Assembly (NCBI GenBank): GCA_020226215.1
Contig: CM035229.1
Span: forward strand, 83,593,343-83,657,342
DNA from: Sindora glabra
Lineage: Eukaryota > Streptophyta > Magnoliopsida > Fabales > Fabaceae
Reading direction: 5' to 3'
DNA length: 64,000 bases
Below are positions 11,615 to 24,400 of the stretch, piece by piece (within the stretch, counting starts at the first letter, position 1; each line of letters starts with the position of its first letter). The translations under genes were made by a program, and so were the position numbers. The notes under the pieces were generated by a model. The model worked only from the letters and a program-made list of their open reading frames with translations, was not told the DNA's origin and ran no database searches.

Positions 11615-13340
11615 GGGTTTCATTATTGTAATATAGTGTTTAGGCTTATTTTTTTTAATTGCTTCATAACATTTTTGCCTTAAATTTAGTAATTTCTTAT
11701 GTTACATTAACCATATTACCCACTTTTAGAGCTAAGTTGTCCAATTTTATGATTATATATTTTACTTTCTAATCATTTATCTTCATCACATTATTGATCC
11801 CACTCCATTCATTATATTGTTATTTGAAATTCAATGGATCATTCTAAAATACTGATCTTCAAGATGTAATTTTAAATGTAGACTTATATGTAATTACGAA
11901 AAATGGTGTTAATTACTCATTTAGAGGTCACTATGGTAAATCACACTATTAAATTTAGTACTGTATAATTTTAGATATTCGAGATCACACGTTTCTTGAT
12001 CCCTAAATTTAGACTTAACATTCTACTACCCTAAAAAATTAATTATTTAAGCAAGTGCTGTGTTTTTCTTTTTTATATGTGAATTGCAACACTATAATTT
12101 ATAAAGTGTCTACTTTTCGATCCTAACACTTACCTTGGGAAAATATATTTCTCTTATACTGCATAGTAAAAAAATTTCTTGCTACACCGATTTATTATGT
12201 TACATTATCATACAATATAATGACAGCTAGTAATATAGTTGATTAATATTTAAAACTTTGAATAATTACCATAAAGAAGTCCAAGATTTCAATAAATTGA
12301 CCAAATGTATATTAAATGAAGTTCAAATATATTTTTTTTGACTTATAACTATCAAGTAATAAGTTTACAAGAGAAAATATAATTATTTGTATTTACTGAA
12401 ATAGTAATTATCCCACCAGTCTTACCGCACTTACTATTTTATTACATTATATACACTACACAATTTCATGAGAGTTATAAATATTATTAATTATTTTTTA
12501 GAATATTAATTACTTAATATAAAACAAGTATTTAGTTTTTCGTGAACTAAATCAAATCAAAGTTATGTTAAAATTATAATTAAAAAGATAAAAGGCTCAT
12601 AAGTTAAAAAATATTACAAAAATTTTATAAAAAATTAAATACAATTTGTACTAAAACAAATTTAATGTATATAAGGTGAAAAATAGTCAAAAAAATTTTA
12701 ATTAAAAAAAACATATTTACAGAAATAAATTGAAAAAATAAAAAAACATAAAACAACTTATCTCGAAAAAAACAAATAGATATGAAGATGGATCAATAAA
12801 AAAGAAAATGAAAAACTAACGAACGAACAAACAAACAAAAAAAATTATTGATGAAGGTAAAAGAGAATTAAACATACAAAAAAGAAAACAAAAAACTAGT
12901 GAAGATATAAAAAAGAATAAAAATTAATTTGTTAGACTAATACAAAATTGGTGAAAAATGAAAGAAAAAAAAGGTAAGACGAAAAATAATGAAAAACAAA
13001 AAAAACTAAAAAAAGACAAGACAAAAACTGATAAAAATGAAAATAAAAAGCAAACAAAGATGACACAAAATCGCAGAAAAATGAAAACAAAAATTAGAAA
13101 ATCGACAAAAGAAAATATAAAAAATAAAAAAAAGAATTAACAGAAATTAAGTGACGGGACAGGGGGTAGGCTGATTACGGACTGCCCCTTCCGGTGATCA
13201 GTAAGGTTTTTTTAAAAAAATAATTGTTTTAAGTATTCTGGTTAGTGAAAATGTCGGCGCAATGAAATGGAAAATTATTTTCCTAAGCGCAGCATTTGGA
13301 TAAGTTTTTTTTACTATTATCTTGACTTCTGAAAAATATA
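11615..13340 (+). other. MULE right-hand non-coding region, A-rich
   Basis: This is the 3' part of the element after the last exon. It becomes strongly purine/A-rich from about 12590 to 13140. A GC-rich box at 13142-13200 with the ccggtgatcag palindrome resembles the left island and the box at 15135-15180. The Lys/Asn-rich open frame at 12958-13140 comes from the A-rich tract. No gene is supported. Confidence 0.6.
12345..12790 (+). repeat. First copy of a direct repeat in the MULE right arm
   Basis: It matches 14290-14700 in the same orientation, about 1.94 kb downstream. Shared blocks in order include actatcaagtaataagtttaca, attgtacaattt/cacaatttcatgagagtt, aactaaatcaaa and aaaggctca. Identity looks roughly 80 percent by eye. 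Confidence 0.75.
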
Positions 13341-13349
13341 TTACCGAAC

Positions 13350-15275
13350 TACTGTACTGTAAATTTTATTTACCAAAATGCTTAAAAAAAATTTATTTAA
13401 AAAAGTGCAATCACTGGGGGGGCTTGACGTGATCAGAGTTGATCATGTGTGGCCCCTCCCCGTGATCAGATTCTATTTTTTTTAATTTTTTTTGTGTGAC
13501 CATCAAGTTTTATTTTTTTTTATTTTTAAATATATGATTAAATTTTTTAAAATTTTAAAAAATAAATTTTTTAATGTTAAAATTTTCTTATATGTTTTTT
13601 ATTTAAATTAGGTTTTTTAATACTAAAAATTTATTTTAATATAATAAAACCTATTTCTTTAAAAATGTATAATCCAGTATTATATATATCTGTAATATAT
13701 GATTAAAAAATTAAAAAAATATAACATTTAAATTTTAAAATTATGATATAATAGACGATAATTTTTAAAAAAAATTATATTTCTTTAATATCTTTTATTA
13801 CATATTTTATATTTAATGTTAAACATATAAATTAATTTTTATTATTTTAATTTTTTATAATTATATTTTTATAAAACTAAAAAATATATCTTATAATTGA
13901 ATACCAGGATACTGTACCCAAAATTTTATTTACCCAAACCCTTAAAAAAATTTTTTTTCAACTCATTGGAATTTTATGGAAAGAATTAATTTTAGCTTAC
14001 CATTATAGTTAAAAAAAATACATTTGCGAAAAAATTTAAATTTAGGGTATCAAACCCTTTTTTTAAAGAAATATTTATTTTAAAAAAATATATTTTATAA
14101 GAAAAAATTTATACTTATCAGACTTTTTTGAAATAAAACATATATGTCAGCTTATTAGTATATTAAAAAAAGGGTAGTCCTTTGTTAAAAAATAATTTTA
14201 GTACTATTACCGGATAATCAATATTTAAACATAAATTAATTATGTTATAACAATCAGAATAAGTTAAATTGAACATAGAGTTTGAGAAGACACAACTATC
14301 AAGTAATAAGTTTACAACAAAAAATGTAATTGTTTATATTTATTGAGATAATAATTATCTCATCAATCTTATTACACATACTATTTTATTGCATTATATA
14401 TATTGTACAATTTTATGAGAGTTAAAAAATAATTGATTATTATTTAGAACATTTGTTAATTAATATAAAATAAATATTTAAATTTTAATAAACTAAATCA
14501 AATTAAAGTTAGGTTAAAATTATAATTAAAAAAATAAAAAGGCTCACAAATTATAGATTATTGCAAAGTTTTAAAAAAATATTAAATCTAATTTGAAATA
14601 AAACAAATTTAATACATATAGGGTGAAAAAAAGTTAAAATTATTCTAATTGGAAAAAATATATTAGTAAAAAAATAAAACTCAACAAAATAAAAAAAATA
14701 AATTCGGAAAAAAATAGGTAAAAAAAAGAATAAATTGATCACAAAAAATAAAAAAGTAGATGAAGAAAAATATAAGGTAAAAGTAAAATAAACGGAAAAT
14801 GACAAAATGAAAAGAAACATAAAATTAAAATCAGAATTTCAAAAGAAAAAATAAAAATAAACAGAAAATGAGAAAATGAAAATAAACATCAAACTGAAGT
14901 CAAGCTCAAACGAAAAAAACAAAATAAAACAAACGAAAAAAAGTAAAAGGAAAAGAAAAAGAGAACAGAAACCACTGAAGCCAAGCAGAATTTCAAACGA
15001 AAAAAAGTAAAAGGAAGAGAAAAAGAGAACAGAAACCACTGAAGCCAAGCAGAATTTCAAACGAAAAAAACAAAATAAAACAAACGAAAAAAGATAAAAG
15101 GAAAAGAAAAACAAAACAGAAAGCAAAAGCTGAAATCATGCGGGACTAATCACGGTGTACTTGTGCCCGTGATCAGTCTTTTTTTCTTAAAATTTTTTTT
15201 TAAATATTTCAGTAAATAATTTTTACTGTACAAAATTTTGATTAATTTTTTTTTCACATGCTGGGTAATTGTGCC
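13350..15275 (+). mobile_element. Internal deletion derivative of the same MULE family, about 1.9 kb
   Basis: At 13350-13480 the sequence actgtaaattttatttaccaaaatgctta followed by a GC box with gtgatcag repeats the layout of the left end (5088-5400). A second copy of the A/T part lies at 13905-13960. 13950-14280 resembles left-half material, including the 70-bp motif and a stretch like 7910-7980. From 14290 the sequence matches the right arm (12345 onward) and runs to the right terminus. This reads as left end joined directly to right end, i.e. a non-autonomous derivative nested at or next to the right end of the larger copy. Exact borders are uncertain. Confidence 0.6.
15190..15275 (-). repeat. 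Right terminal inverted repeat of the MULE
   Basis: On the minus strand it reads ggcacaattaccca, gcatgtg plus an A run, then acagtaaaaattattta, mirroring 5039-5115. It contains an ATG at 15258 that is in frame with SURF1 exon 1. It ends 141 bp before the preferred SURF1 start. Confidence 0.8.
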
Positions 15276-15416
15276 CCCAATCGCGAGTCATCGTGCAGCC
15301 TTCCGCACTCAATCCCTCGCCTAAACCCTTCCTTCACCGCGCAAGCGTTATGCCATAAGCCCTCTCGACTCTTCGCTGTTGACACAAAAAATCGGGTAAA
15401 GCCTCTTTCAAATTTG

Positions 15417-17853
15417 ATGTCATCGACATTAGCAAGGCTCCGCCGCGCTAGTGGGGGTCGTGGCACCATTTCCCATTTTCTCGCCGTTAAGTGGGTCCCA
15501 CCGCTGGCACGGCCGCCACCACAATGGTCCTCGTCGTATCCTTTCAGCTCGGCCTCTTCTGTTTCGTCTGCGTCTAATTCCGACCCAACGCCTTCATCTT
15601 CTTCTGAAATATCAGGTGTGTATCTGTCTGTGTCGCTTCGAAGTATACTCCATACAACCGGTCTTTAAATTTTAAAATGATCAAGCTTTAGTGTGCCAAA
15701 AAATTGAACCTTTTACGCTTTTTGGTGGTTTTGTTAGTGAAACCAAAATCATCTGGATGGTCAACTTGGTTTCTTTTCGTGCCTGGCGCGATCACATTTG
15801 GTCTCGGAACTTGGCAGATTTTTAGAAGACAAGACAAGGTGATCTCTACATTTTTGCTGATATTAGTTCTGTCTCGCTTTGTTTGTGTCCTTTATGTTCA
15901 ATATCCTACTCTTAGAGTTTATTGCTCAAGAGAATTTCACAGGGTGATGCTGTGGGGCTTAGTTGAGTGTTTCCCCTTGATTGTCCATTTTTTTTAAAAA
16001 AAAAATTTAAACACAAATCTCAATTCATTAAATGCAATTCAACGGCAACGGCAGAAATGAAGTTCTTAGCACTTTGGAGGTCGAGCTGTCACGGCATTGA
16101 AAAAGGAGAATATTTATTACATCATTACTAATAGTTACATTGAAGAGTGACGACACGGGATTGTAGGTGTTGGCATTTGGCATGCACAATCTACTTTTGT
16201 TGTGAAATAAGATTATACTTTCATAGTTTATTTCATAGTGTGATGCAGTTCCATGCATAGGCATTGGCTAACCATATTTTCGCATTCAAAATGGCTTCCA
16301 TCGTTCGATACTACAGATAAAAACGTTGGAGTATCGAAATGAGAGACTGCAAATGGAACCTTTGAAGTTTAACAATGCATCACCCCCATCAGTTGAAGAC
16401 TTAGATTCTCTAGAATTTCGTAAGGTGGTATGTAAAGGAGTCTTTGATGAGAAAAAGTCCATTTACGTGGGACCACGTACAAGAAGCATTTCAGGAGTGA
16501 CCGCGAAGGGCTACTTTGTCATAACACCTCTTGTACCCATCCCCAACTACAATGACAGGTAAAGCATCAGCAGTAATAGCTTTATCGATGTTCTTAGAAA
16601 TTATTATAGTTTGCCATAAAAATTTTATTTGTTCCGAGTGCTTCCAGTTTCTGCTACGATTTCCTTTCTAATCATGTGAACTTTTTCCCAGTCTTTTAAA
16701 TTAGTTCTAGTATTTGATCATTGCAGTGCAGCATCAATGGTTCAGTGGAGCAAATTTCTCGATCCCTTAAATTATGAGTTCAAATAATATTTAAACTGTT
16801 GCATGTCCCTGAACTTCCAAGGGCTTGAAATTACATAAATTCTCAACGGCTTGTGAAGCTTTACAATGATTTCTCAGACAAACAATTGCCCCTTTTTGGC
16901 ATGCTTCTGTAATTTGTTTCATTAGCTCTGTAGTATTCTTTCTGAGTTTCTGTTGAACAAAATTGCCTTTTTCTTTTCAAGTGTGAGGTTTCCAATTCTA
17001 GTCAATAGAGGGTGGGTTCCCAGCAGTTGGAAAGACAAACATGTAGAAGCATTACAAGATGACCAACAATCTTCACATGATGTACTACCCTCCCCTTCAC
17101 AGAGCAGTGGAACCAGATCCTGGTTGAGGTTTTGGTCTAAAAGCCCAGATAGTATCAAGGTTGTTGCTGTTACTAATCCCTTCCCTTCTTGGGGGCAGAA
17201 AATCTGTTGACTTAAACTAAATTTGATGCTACTTACAGGATGATGCCCCTTCGGTCACACCTATAGAGGTAGTTGGAGTAGTTCGTGGAAGTGAGAAGCC
17301 GACTATATTTGTCCCAGCAAATGATCCAAGCTCTTCCCAGTGGTTCTACGTTGATGTTCCAGGAATTGCTCGTGCTTCTGGACTTCCAGAAAACACTATC
17401 TACGTAGAAGATATTAATGAAAATGTCAATCCAAGTAATCCTTATCCTGTGCCAAAGGATGTCAATACCTTGATTCGAAGTTCGGTCATGCCCCAAGACC
17501 ATTTGAATTATACATTGACATGGTTTGCGGCTTTTTTTTTCTCTCCTTGCATGTTTAAGCATTCTGATTAAGCATCATTCATTGAAAAAATCAAGCATAA
17601 GAGTTTCTTTTTCTTCTTTGGCCATAATGCAGGCATTGTAGTTGGTTTGATGATATTAATGTTTTTCATTCCTTCCCCTTTTAGGACTAGGTTTGGGGCA
17701 TGGATGTCAGACATGGACTATGTGTTGCATTGAACTACTGTTATAACGGGAAAAATAATTGCTTTTATTTGTATTTGTGGCAGGTATTCTCTTTCTGCAG
17801 CAGTTTCATTTATGGCTTATAAGAGACTAAGACAGAAAAACAAGCGGAGATAG
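15417..17853 (+). CDS. SURF1: SURF1-like cytochrome c oxidase assembly protein, mitochondrial
   Basis: SURF1 proteins sit in the mitochondrial inner membrane and assist cytochrome c oxidase assembly. Six exons join cleanly: 15417-15615, 15738-15838, 16317-16558, 16982-17159, 17239-17522 and 17784-17853. All junctions are GT-AG with matching phases, giving 357 residues, the usual plant length. The N-terminus (MSSTLARLRRASGG, then Ser-rich) looks like a mitochondrial presequence. The first membrane segment holds the family signature VPGAITFGLGTWQI, and FPILVNRGWVP, QWFYVDVP and MPQDHLNYTLTWY are further SURF1 landmarks. The second membrane segment is YSLSAAVSFMAYKRL near the end. I chose the ATG at 15417, but the frame is open upstream to an ATG at 15258 inside the MULE end, which would add 53 residues. 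No frameshift or stop is seen. It converges with the LRR gene downstream. Confidence 0.95.
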
Positions 17854-19016
17854 CAGTTTCATAGTTGATTTACTGATACATTCTTCCCCTCCTGGCATCT
17901 GGTTAATTTTCTTTGAGTGATATCTTCGCTACTGGTTAGTTTTTGCTTGAACCAGAATATATTCAACATAAAAAAAGGAATGATGGGGAAAAGGTGGAAG
18001 GTGATTTTGCTTCTTAATGAAAATAAAGTTTTGCATGGACTTTGATATATATATATATTTACTAGCAAGAAATCCAAGAGCTGCAGTTACTAATAAATTG
18101 TAACCACGGATTGATAATATTGGGATGACGTCGCCCCAGATTATGTTCAATTTGTCCTATTAAGCGAGGCTACATTTAAGCTGGGCTTATTACGTTACTT
18201 CATACGCATTTTTTCACTTATGTGAGCTGTATCTTTCCGTTCTATTGAGTGCGAACTACGAATTTTTATTCAAGTCCATAACAATTTTACCTAAGGTCGA
18301 CTTACACGTACTTGATTCAAAAATTACCATTAAATGCAAGCATTGCTGTCTAAGAAATCTTTACGGATGATGGTTTTCATCAAGCTGTAATATTCCAATT
18401 TCTACATTATTTTAAAAGAAATTCTAGTGAGCACTTGAAACCAGTACAAAATGTCAAGTTGAAAACGTAAAGCTAAACAAAATGCATAACAGCGTTTGGC
18501 AGATACGTAGAGTTACCAGAGAAATAACAATGATTTTATCGTGCCCACAGATAAGTTTTTCTTTTCCCCTTTTCCCCTGAATACTTAAGCCCACCCACTG
18601 ATGGTAAGTGGAATGGGATGGAGCTTGGAACTGAACACGCACTTTCGAAACTTACCACTCAGAAGTAAAATTCAATTATATGCAGAAAACGTAGAACTGA
18701 TGTAGAAGCAATACCTACTGACAAGTGACAACAACTCACATTTTTCTACAGAAAAAAAAGGTGGGAGGGGTTTGGACAAGACAGATGTGTAACCAACTAT
18801 GTTACGATATATGGTAACTGTACAGATTCTGTGCACTGGACAAAACACAGCCACTGCGTGGATATATGAATCAAAGAATCAAAGAAAAGAAAACTTTCAG
18901 CAACTCAACAAACTGAGCAAGCAAACTGATCAAAATTGAGGGGGTAAAAAATGAAACCCAGACCTAACAAATGAAATCAACAGAAACCAACAAAAGAAAG
19001 GGGGGGGGGGGGGTGC
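17854..19016. other. Convergent 3' region between SURF1 and the LRR gene
   Basis: This 1.16 kb separates the two stop codons and should hold both 3' UTRs. A tatatatatat run lies near 18046-18058. A run of 13 G (about 19001-19013) lies just past the stop of the LRR gene, on the + strand. Small open frames on the minus strand (17859-18854) have no recognisable similarity. No additional gene is supported. Confidence 0.6.
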
Positions 19017-21427
19017 TTAACATCTTACTACCAAAGGAGATTCAGTTTTTTCCGCATGGATAGCCTTCAACAAAGTTGTGAACTTCAATAGGTCACATTT
19101 GGAAAACCACCGAAGCTTCAGTTTAAGAAACCCTGAAGGGACTTTTCCCTCGGTGACAGCTTCAACATTAGCTTGAGCAGAGGGCTGGAATTCTGACATT
19201 AGCCGTTTAAGAGCTAAAGTCACGCAGTAGCTCTCCTCAATCTCAAGGGACCTGGAGACACTACTGGCATTAAATGACATGCCAAAAAAATAAATAAATA
19301 AAAGAACGTTCTCCAAGAAGGGAAAAATAGCAGAATTTGCTCTCTAAATTGTGCTCTATAGAGGTAGGTATCAAAAAGGAAGGGAAGGACTTGACTTTAG
19401 ACCTAATTGCAGCATTCAATGAGCAAGCATAGGTTTCAATGAGTGATTATATCTTCTGTTTCTTACTAAAGGAAATAAATTACAACGCATGCATTTCAGA
19501 AAAAGTTAAGCACATGTTTAGATTTAACCAATACAATGGGAACGCAGCATACTTGACATATTCTTGCTAATATGACTGCAACAATATGCACTTTGTAAAT
19601 GTTGCCAATAAAAAAGGGAAACAGCTTACCACTTCAGTAACATCAGTTATGAAGCAACAAGAATCAATTCTAAAATACGAAGGTAAAGATGCTTCTGATG
19701 AAATTGAGCAGAAGCGCAAAACATCTTCACTGCATAAAAGCACATGCCCACCCATCACAAAAAGCGAGCGTGGCTGCCACAATTCCTCTGTAAGGGTTAA
19801 GATGAAAACCCCTTTTAATAAAAAAAAATAAACAAATAAATAAACAGTACACCCATAGTGTTCTTTTTTTTTTTTTTTGGTTGGGGGGGGGGGAGTATAT
19901 GTTGATAAATATAGCAATTTTAAAATACAGACAACAATAATAACATTGGAAAGAGCAACTGAGATTACAATTTACAAATACGGTATAAATAAAAATTTTG
20001 TTGCAGCCTCTTGTACAGTGTAAAGAGCTTTAGGCAACAGTTTCTTTAGAGTGGGTTTATCTTTCAAATATGCAGAGAGATTTGAGCTTTGCTTTCTTAA
20101 AAAGGTTTCAAAATAAACTAAAATTGAAACAACTCAAACAAGTATGTCAATAACCAACATTATCAACATGAGTGGTATCGAAGAAAAAAACTGAGAACTA
20201 AATAAAACATGAAGGAAACTAGTGATAAGCATACCATTACTGCTACGAGAGACAAGCACCATTGCATACTGATATATGTTCACATCTAAACCGCCACATA
20301 CTTGGCTCTCAAACAATTGAACCTGAACCTGCTCCAAACTGCCATTTAAATTTCCAAAACCCCAGTCTATCACAACAGGGGAAAAAAAATGAAACACATT
20401 CATAATTATAGTAAGTCACTACATTAATATCAAAGCCAACCCAAATGATACATATTTGCTTACTGATACTATCACTTCATTTCTTCATTTAATAGTTTAT
20501 AAGGCAATAGATATTACCTTCTGACGGAACATCTCTCATTAGCTCCTGATGAATCAGAAACTTGCAAAACCCATAATAACTCCCTTGATTTCTCAATGCT
20601 CCTTGTTATAAAAAGGTATCCTCCACCACCATCAAAGTTTACCCTGGCAGACCAGAAAACACTTTTAGAAAGTTACCTCATCTTCAGTGCTACAATACAA
20701 GCACACAGTCACCAACCTGACCACCTGAAGACCCATTCCAACAACCACCTCACAAATCTCTTTGGATTTATGGCAGCTTAGTAAACTCAAAAGTGTTCCT
20801 GGAAAGCATCAAGAGAGTATTTAATAGTGAAAAGGACATTAATCAATTGACAAAGCCCTTTAGATCTATTCTGTTGAATTCACAGAGGTTAGAAATAGGA
20901 TCTGTGAGCATGCAAAACATGTACAAAATGTTAAAGATTCCATGTATATGAAATGTCTGTTCACAATAGGAGGAAGTGGAACTCGAATTCAAACTAGGGT
21001 TTTACATATTTCCAAAACTAATGTGGCATAATGAGAACTCTAACAAAAGCCAAGAAATCCACTAAAACAACCTACTCTGAAGGGTGTACTGGAAGAAGGT
21101 GGAGCAACAAGCGAGGATAACCTTACCTGAACCATCAGCAGCAACACTGATTAGTAGTACATATAGTTTCTTATGGCTGCTAAGTAATACAGCAACTTCT
21201 CTGCATGTGAAACAGAAGTAATGATAGGTCTTCCATTGTGTGAACTAGTGCAAAAATTTTCTAGAAGTACAAATTATATCTAACTAGAAAGCATCATTAG
21301 GAAAACATTTCATGGACAAATTCATTTCTTGAAAATTTATTCTGCTTAGGAACTACCTTATCTTTGAGGTTTCCAGGTTAAAGTCCAAAACCCCACAAAA
21401 AATGTAAATTATCATCTGATGATGTGT

Positions 21428-21459
<32 letters not shown>

Positions 21460-24400
21460 AAGCAAAAAGAGAACTTGCACATTGGGAAGAGGAAAAGCCA
21501 AAAGCCCAAGAACAACAAGTGACCTGTATCTTCTGTAAACCAATATACTTTAAAGAGATAACATATTCACATATCAACCCAAGTGTGCACACATTAATTC
21601 ACTCTTTTCATCAAACTCACTAGGCTGCTTAGAAAAGGATAATTACCTTTCTCTATAGATTGAATCCCTCCGAAGCACAAAACTACAGCGGATGCAACGA
21701 CTACAAGTTTCATGAGCTTCAGAATCAGCCATACTTGCATTGAAATAGGTCACAATAAAATCATCACTCTTCCTAGTATAGAAATTAGCCCCAGGATATC
21801 CACTGAAATCATCTAGATCCAGCTTTCTCTTGACATTTGCTGACATCACTCTCTTACCAACAACTCCTTGATATTCACTTGGATAAGAACGTTGATTATT
21901 CTGCTCTTGTTCAAATTCACTTCCACAATTGCATGCATCACCATCAAAGCCCTCATCTAAGATTGAAATAACTCTCTTTTTGGCTTTCTTTCGGTGTTTT
22001 TTATTCTCCAACAGATTGGCATCTTGGTTAACAGTATAAGCTCCCTCATTGTTGTCAGAATCAAGTGGCAGGATCATTAAACCATTGTTTAGAAGTGTGG
22101 TCAGAAGATGGGTCAAATGAAAAAATGCCATTTTCTCTTGCATGTGAAATTTCTTGGCCACAGCCATACAATTTCCCCTTCAGTTGATTTAGAGATATCT
22201 GCACATCAACACTCCCATTTGAATAATGTATGTTGGACACATCATTAACTTCAGGCGCTGATTGCTCAAATTCACCACAGTCAACTTCACTACAGCTTGT
22301 GTTACTATTGGAAGATGCCACTGAAAAAGAATCTGCAGATAGTTGCAAGATTTCTTCTACCAAGTCCTGTCGACGGTGGAGAAGGTCTTCTTGATAATGA
22401 GGAGGAGAAGAAGGAAATCCAGATGATGAATAAGACCTTGATATACCATCAAAGGTGGTCAATGGTGAGATGTTGACATTTTCACCCATCTTGTATCCTC
22501 CTTGGCTAGTATGGGAATTTCTAGAATGTATAAGATCAATACTAATCCCCTCAAGTGCATAAGGTTTAAGATGCTCCCTAACTGTTCGCGATAAGTCAGC
22601 ATTATCAAATGAACCTCTATGGTCAAAGTGCTTCTGGCTAATGAAAACCAGCAGACATATCTACAAAAGAATTATCAGATTCTAAAATCATTGTGCTACT
22701 CTCATCTCCTGATGCCAGAAAAGAGTCTGAGGCATATCTTGAGACTTCACCAGATTGTCCCCAGCTTGGCTTGCTTTTCATGAAATGTTCTTTCTGATGA
22801 TAGAATGCAGCCATCCCTTCCTTGCTGTTTTCCAAAAGTTTATCAGAAGAAATATCCATCCAATCCTTAAACTCCTGCAGCCAAAGACTAGAATTCTCTT
22901 TCTTCATAAGTTCAACCCTATTTATTAAATCAACTACTTCAGCTTCATCATTACAGTTATGAGGATCCTCTCTTTTTTGACTTTCATTATCACAGGAAAC
23001 AGATTCCTGGTCAGAAAATATGTCGGTAACCTCTTCTCCACTCTCAATAAGGGCAAGCCGAGAGACCGTTCTCTGCTTAAGAAGAGAAAGAACGATATGA
23101 AATGTTAACACCAGTATGTCAAATTTCTTGGTTTTCACTTTTCACTTCTCCAAGATGTGATAGACATATATGTTTATTCAAACTGTTAACTTTGGAAATA
23201 CCAAAGCACATTTGAATTTATCTCATATTAAACTCATGTCCAGGGAAGAGAACAAACCACATAACATCGAATAAAATAAAAAAGGAAATTTAAAGTTCTT
23301 TGATCAGAATAATACTCAACAAATTTCAATAATTACCTACCCTTCTTCTATTTGTGCCCCCCTCTTCTATAGCTTCATCCTTTGCAGGTAAATAAAACCC
23401 AAAGCTGGCAGGTTGCTTATGCTTCCTGGCCATAATTATTTGTCGCTTCCACAGATCCTTGGTGTTAACTTCCTTATCATCTAACTTCAGCTAATCAGCA
23501 CAAAGAAGCACATATACAAGTTTATCGAGAGTTAAAATAAAATACACAAACATATTATTAACAAATTTAAGATTCAGAAATTTATGTCATTTTCTTTGCT
23601 TGAAATAAATCAATGATATCTACAAATGAAACCATGGGGTACATTTTTCTTTTATAGAAAAATGGAAGAGTACACTAGGGGAGGAAAAGGAATCCTCAAA
23701 AATTAATACAAAGTTGCAGCCCAATTTCTCTACGAATCAAACATGCTCAACCCTCAAAAATGAAAAAAAAAAAAACATTAGCTTTCAACCAAAGAGAAAT
23801 AACAAACGTAATCCTATGCCATAAAAAAACATTTGATTGAATCTGATTCCTGAATATTTTAGCATTTTTTTTTCCAACCAAATCACCAGATAACCACATA
23901 ATGAACACAATCCCAAAGGGCCTTATCCTTATTCCCTCCAAAATTCCATGAGGTACATTATTATCTCCCAGCAATAAATATGAAGTGCATTGGGATCTAA
24001 AACACAGTAATATACAGAATCCAATAGACAAACAGATAGACAGGTGGAAAGATGGACAATGACAAATTCAGAAGTGACCACACATAGACACCTGGAATGA
24101 AAGAGAAAACATCGTAACTTACTTTTTCTGGATAGGTGAACAAGCTGAATACATGTGCTCGATACCAGCGAGCACAGCACAAAGGATTTCCTTCCAACCA
24201 CAAGCTTCGAAGAGATGAAAGGCCAGCAAGGATTTCTATCTCTGAAAATTTTGAAATAATATTATAGGAAACATCAAGCCCTTCAAGTGACTTCAAATGC
24301 TCAATCCCACGCAAAGTAGTTAGAGCATTGTTCCTCAAAACAAGTTTAACAATATGACGGCAAACCTGCAAGGCCCAAACAATTGGAATGTGGGTACAGC

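Larger units (their letters stand above)
5039..15275 (+). mobile_element. Mutator-like element (MULE), about 10.2 kb
   Basis: The outermost 14 bases on the left (5039-5052, ggcacaattaccca) are repeated exactly as reverse complement on the right (15262-15275). Further in, both ends share gcatgtgaaaaaaaaa and acagtaaaaa..tattta in the same order. Inside are a GC-rich promoter island, a non-coding first exon, and a gene with the MuDR-type N-terminal and DNA-binding regions followed by a plant mobile domain. The family is established as Mutator-like, but the DDE catalytic region is not visible, so the element is not autonomous as read. A 9-bp target duplication is uncertain: gccaatcac at 5029-5037 and cccaatcgc at 15276-15284 match at 7 of 9, with a one-base offset on the left. 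Confidence 0.8.

Noticed and set aside
12958..13140. Lys/Asn-rich 60-codon open frame
   Set aside because: It is a direct reading of an A-rich tract inside the MULE. The minus-strand Phe/Leu-rich frames at 14551-15126 are the same effect.
5029..15284. A perfect 9-bp target duplication flanking the MULE
   Set aside because: The best pair, gccaatcac and cccaatcgc, matches at only 7 of 9 and needs a one-base offset at the left end, so I did not call it as established.
19567..19917. 116-codon minus-strand frame as an independent protein
   Set aside because: Its middle part (19630-19787) is exon 10 of the LRR gene. The remainder is intron read-through, including a poly-Pro/Lys stretch from a homopolymer.
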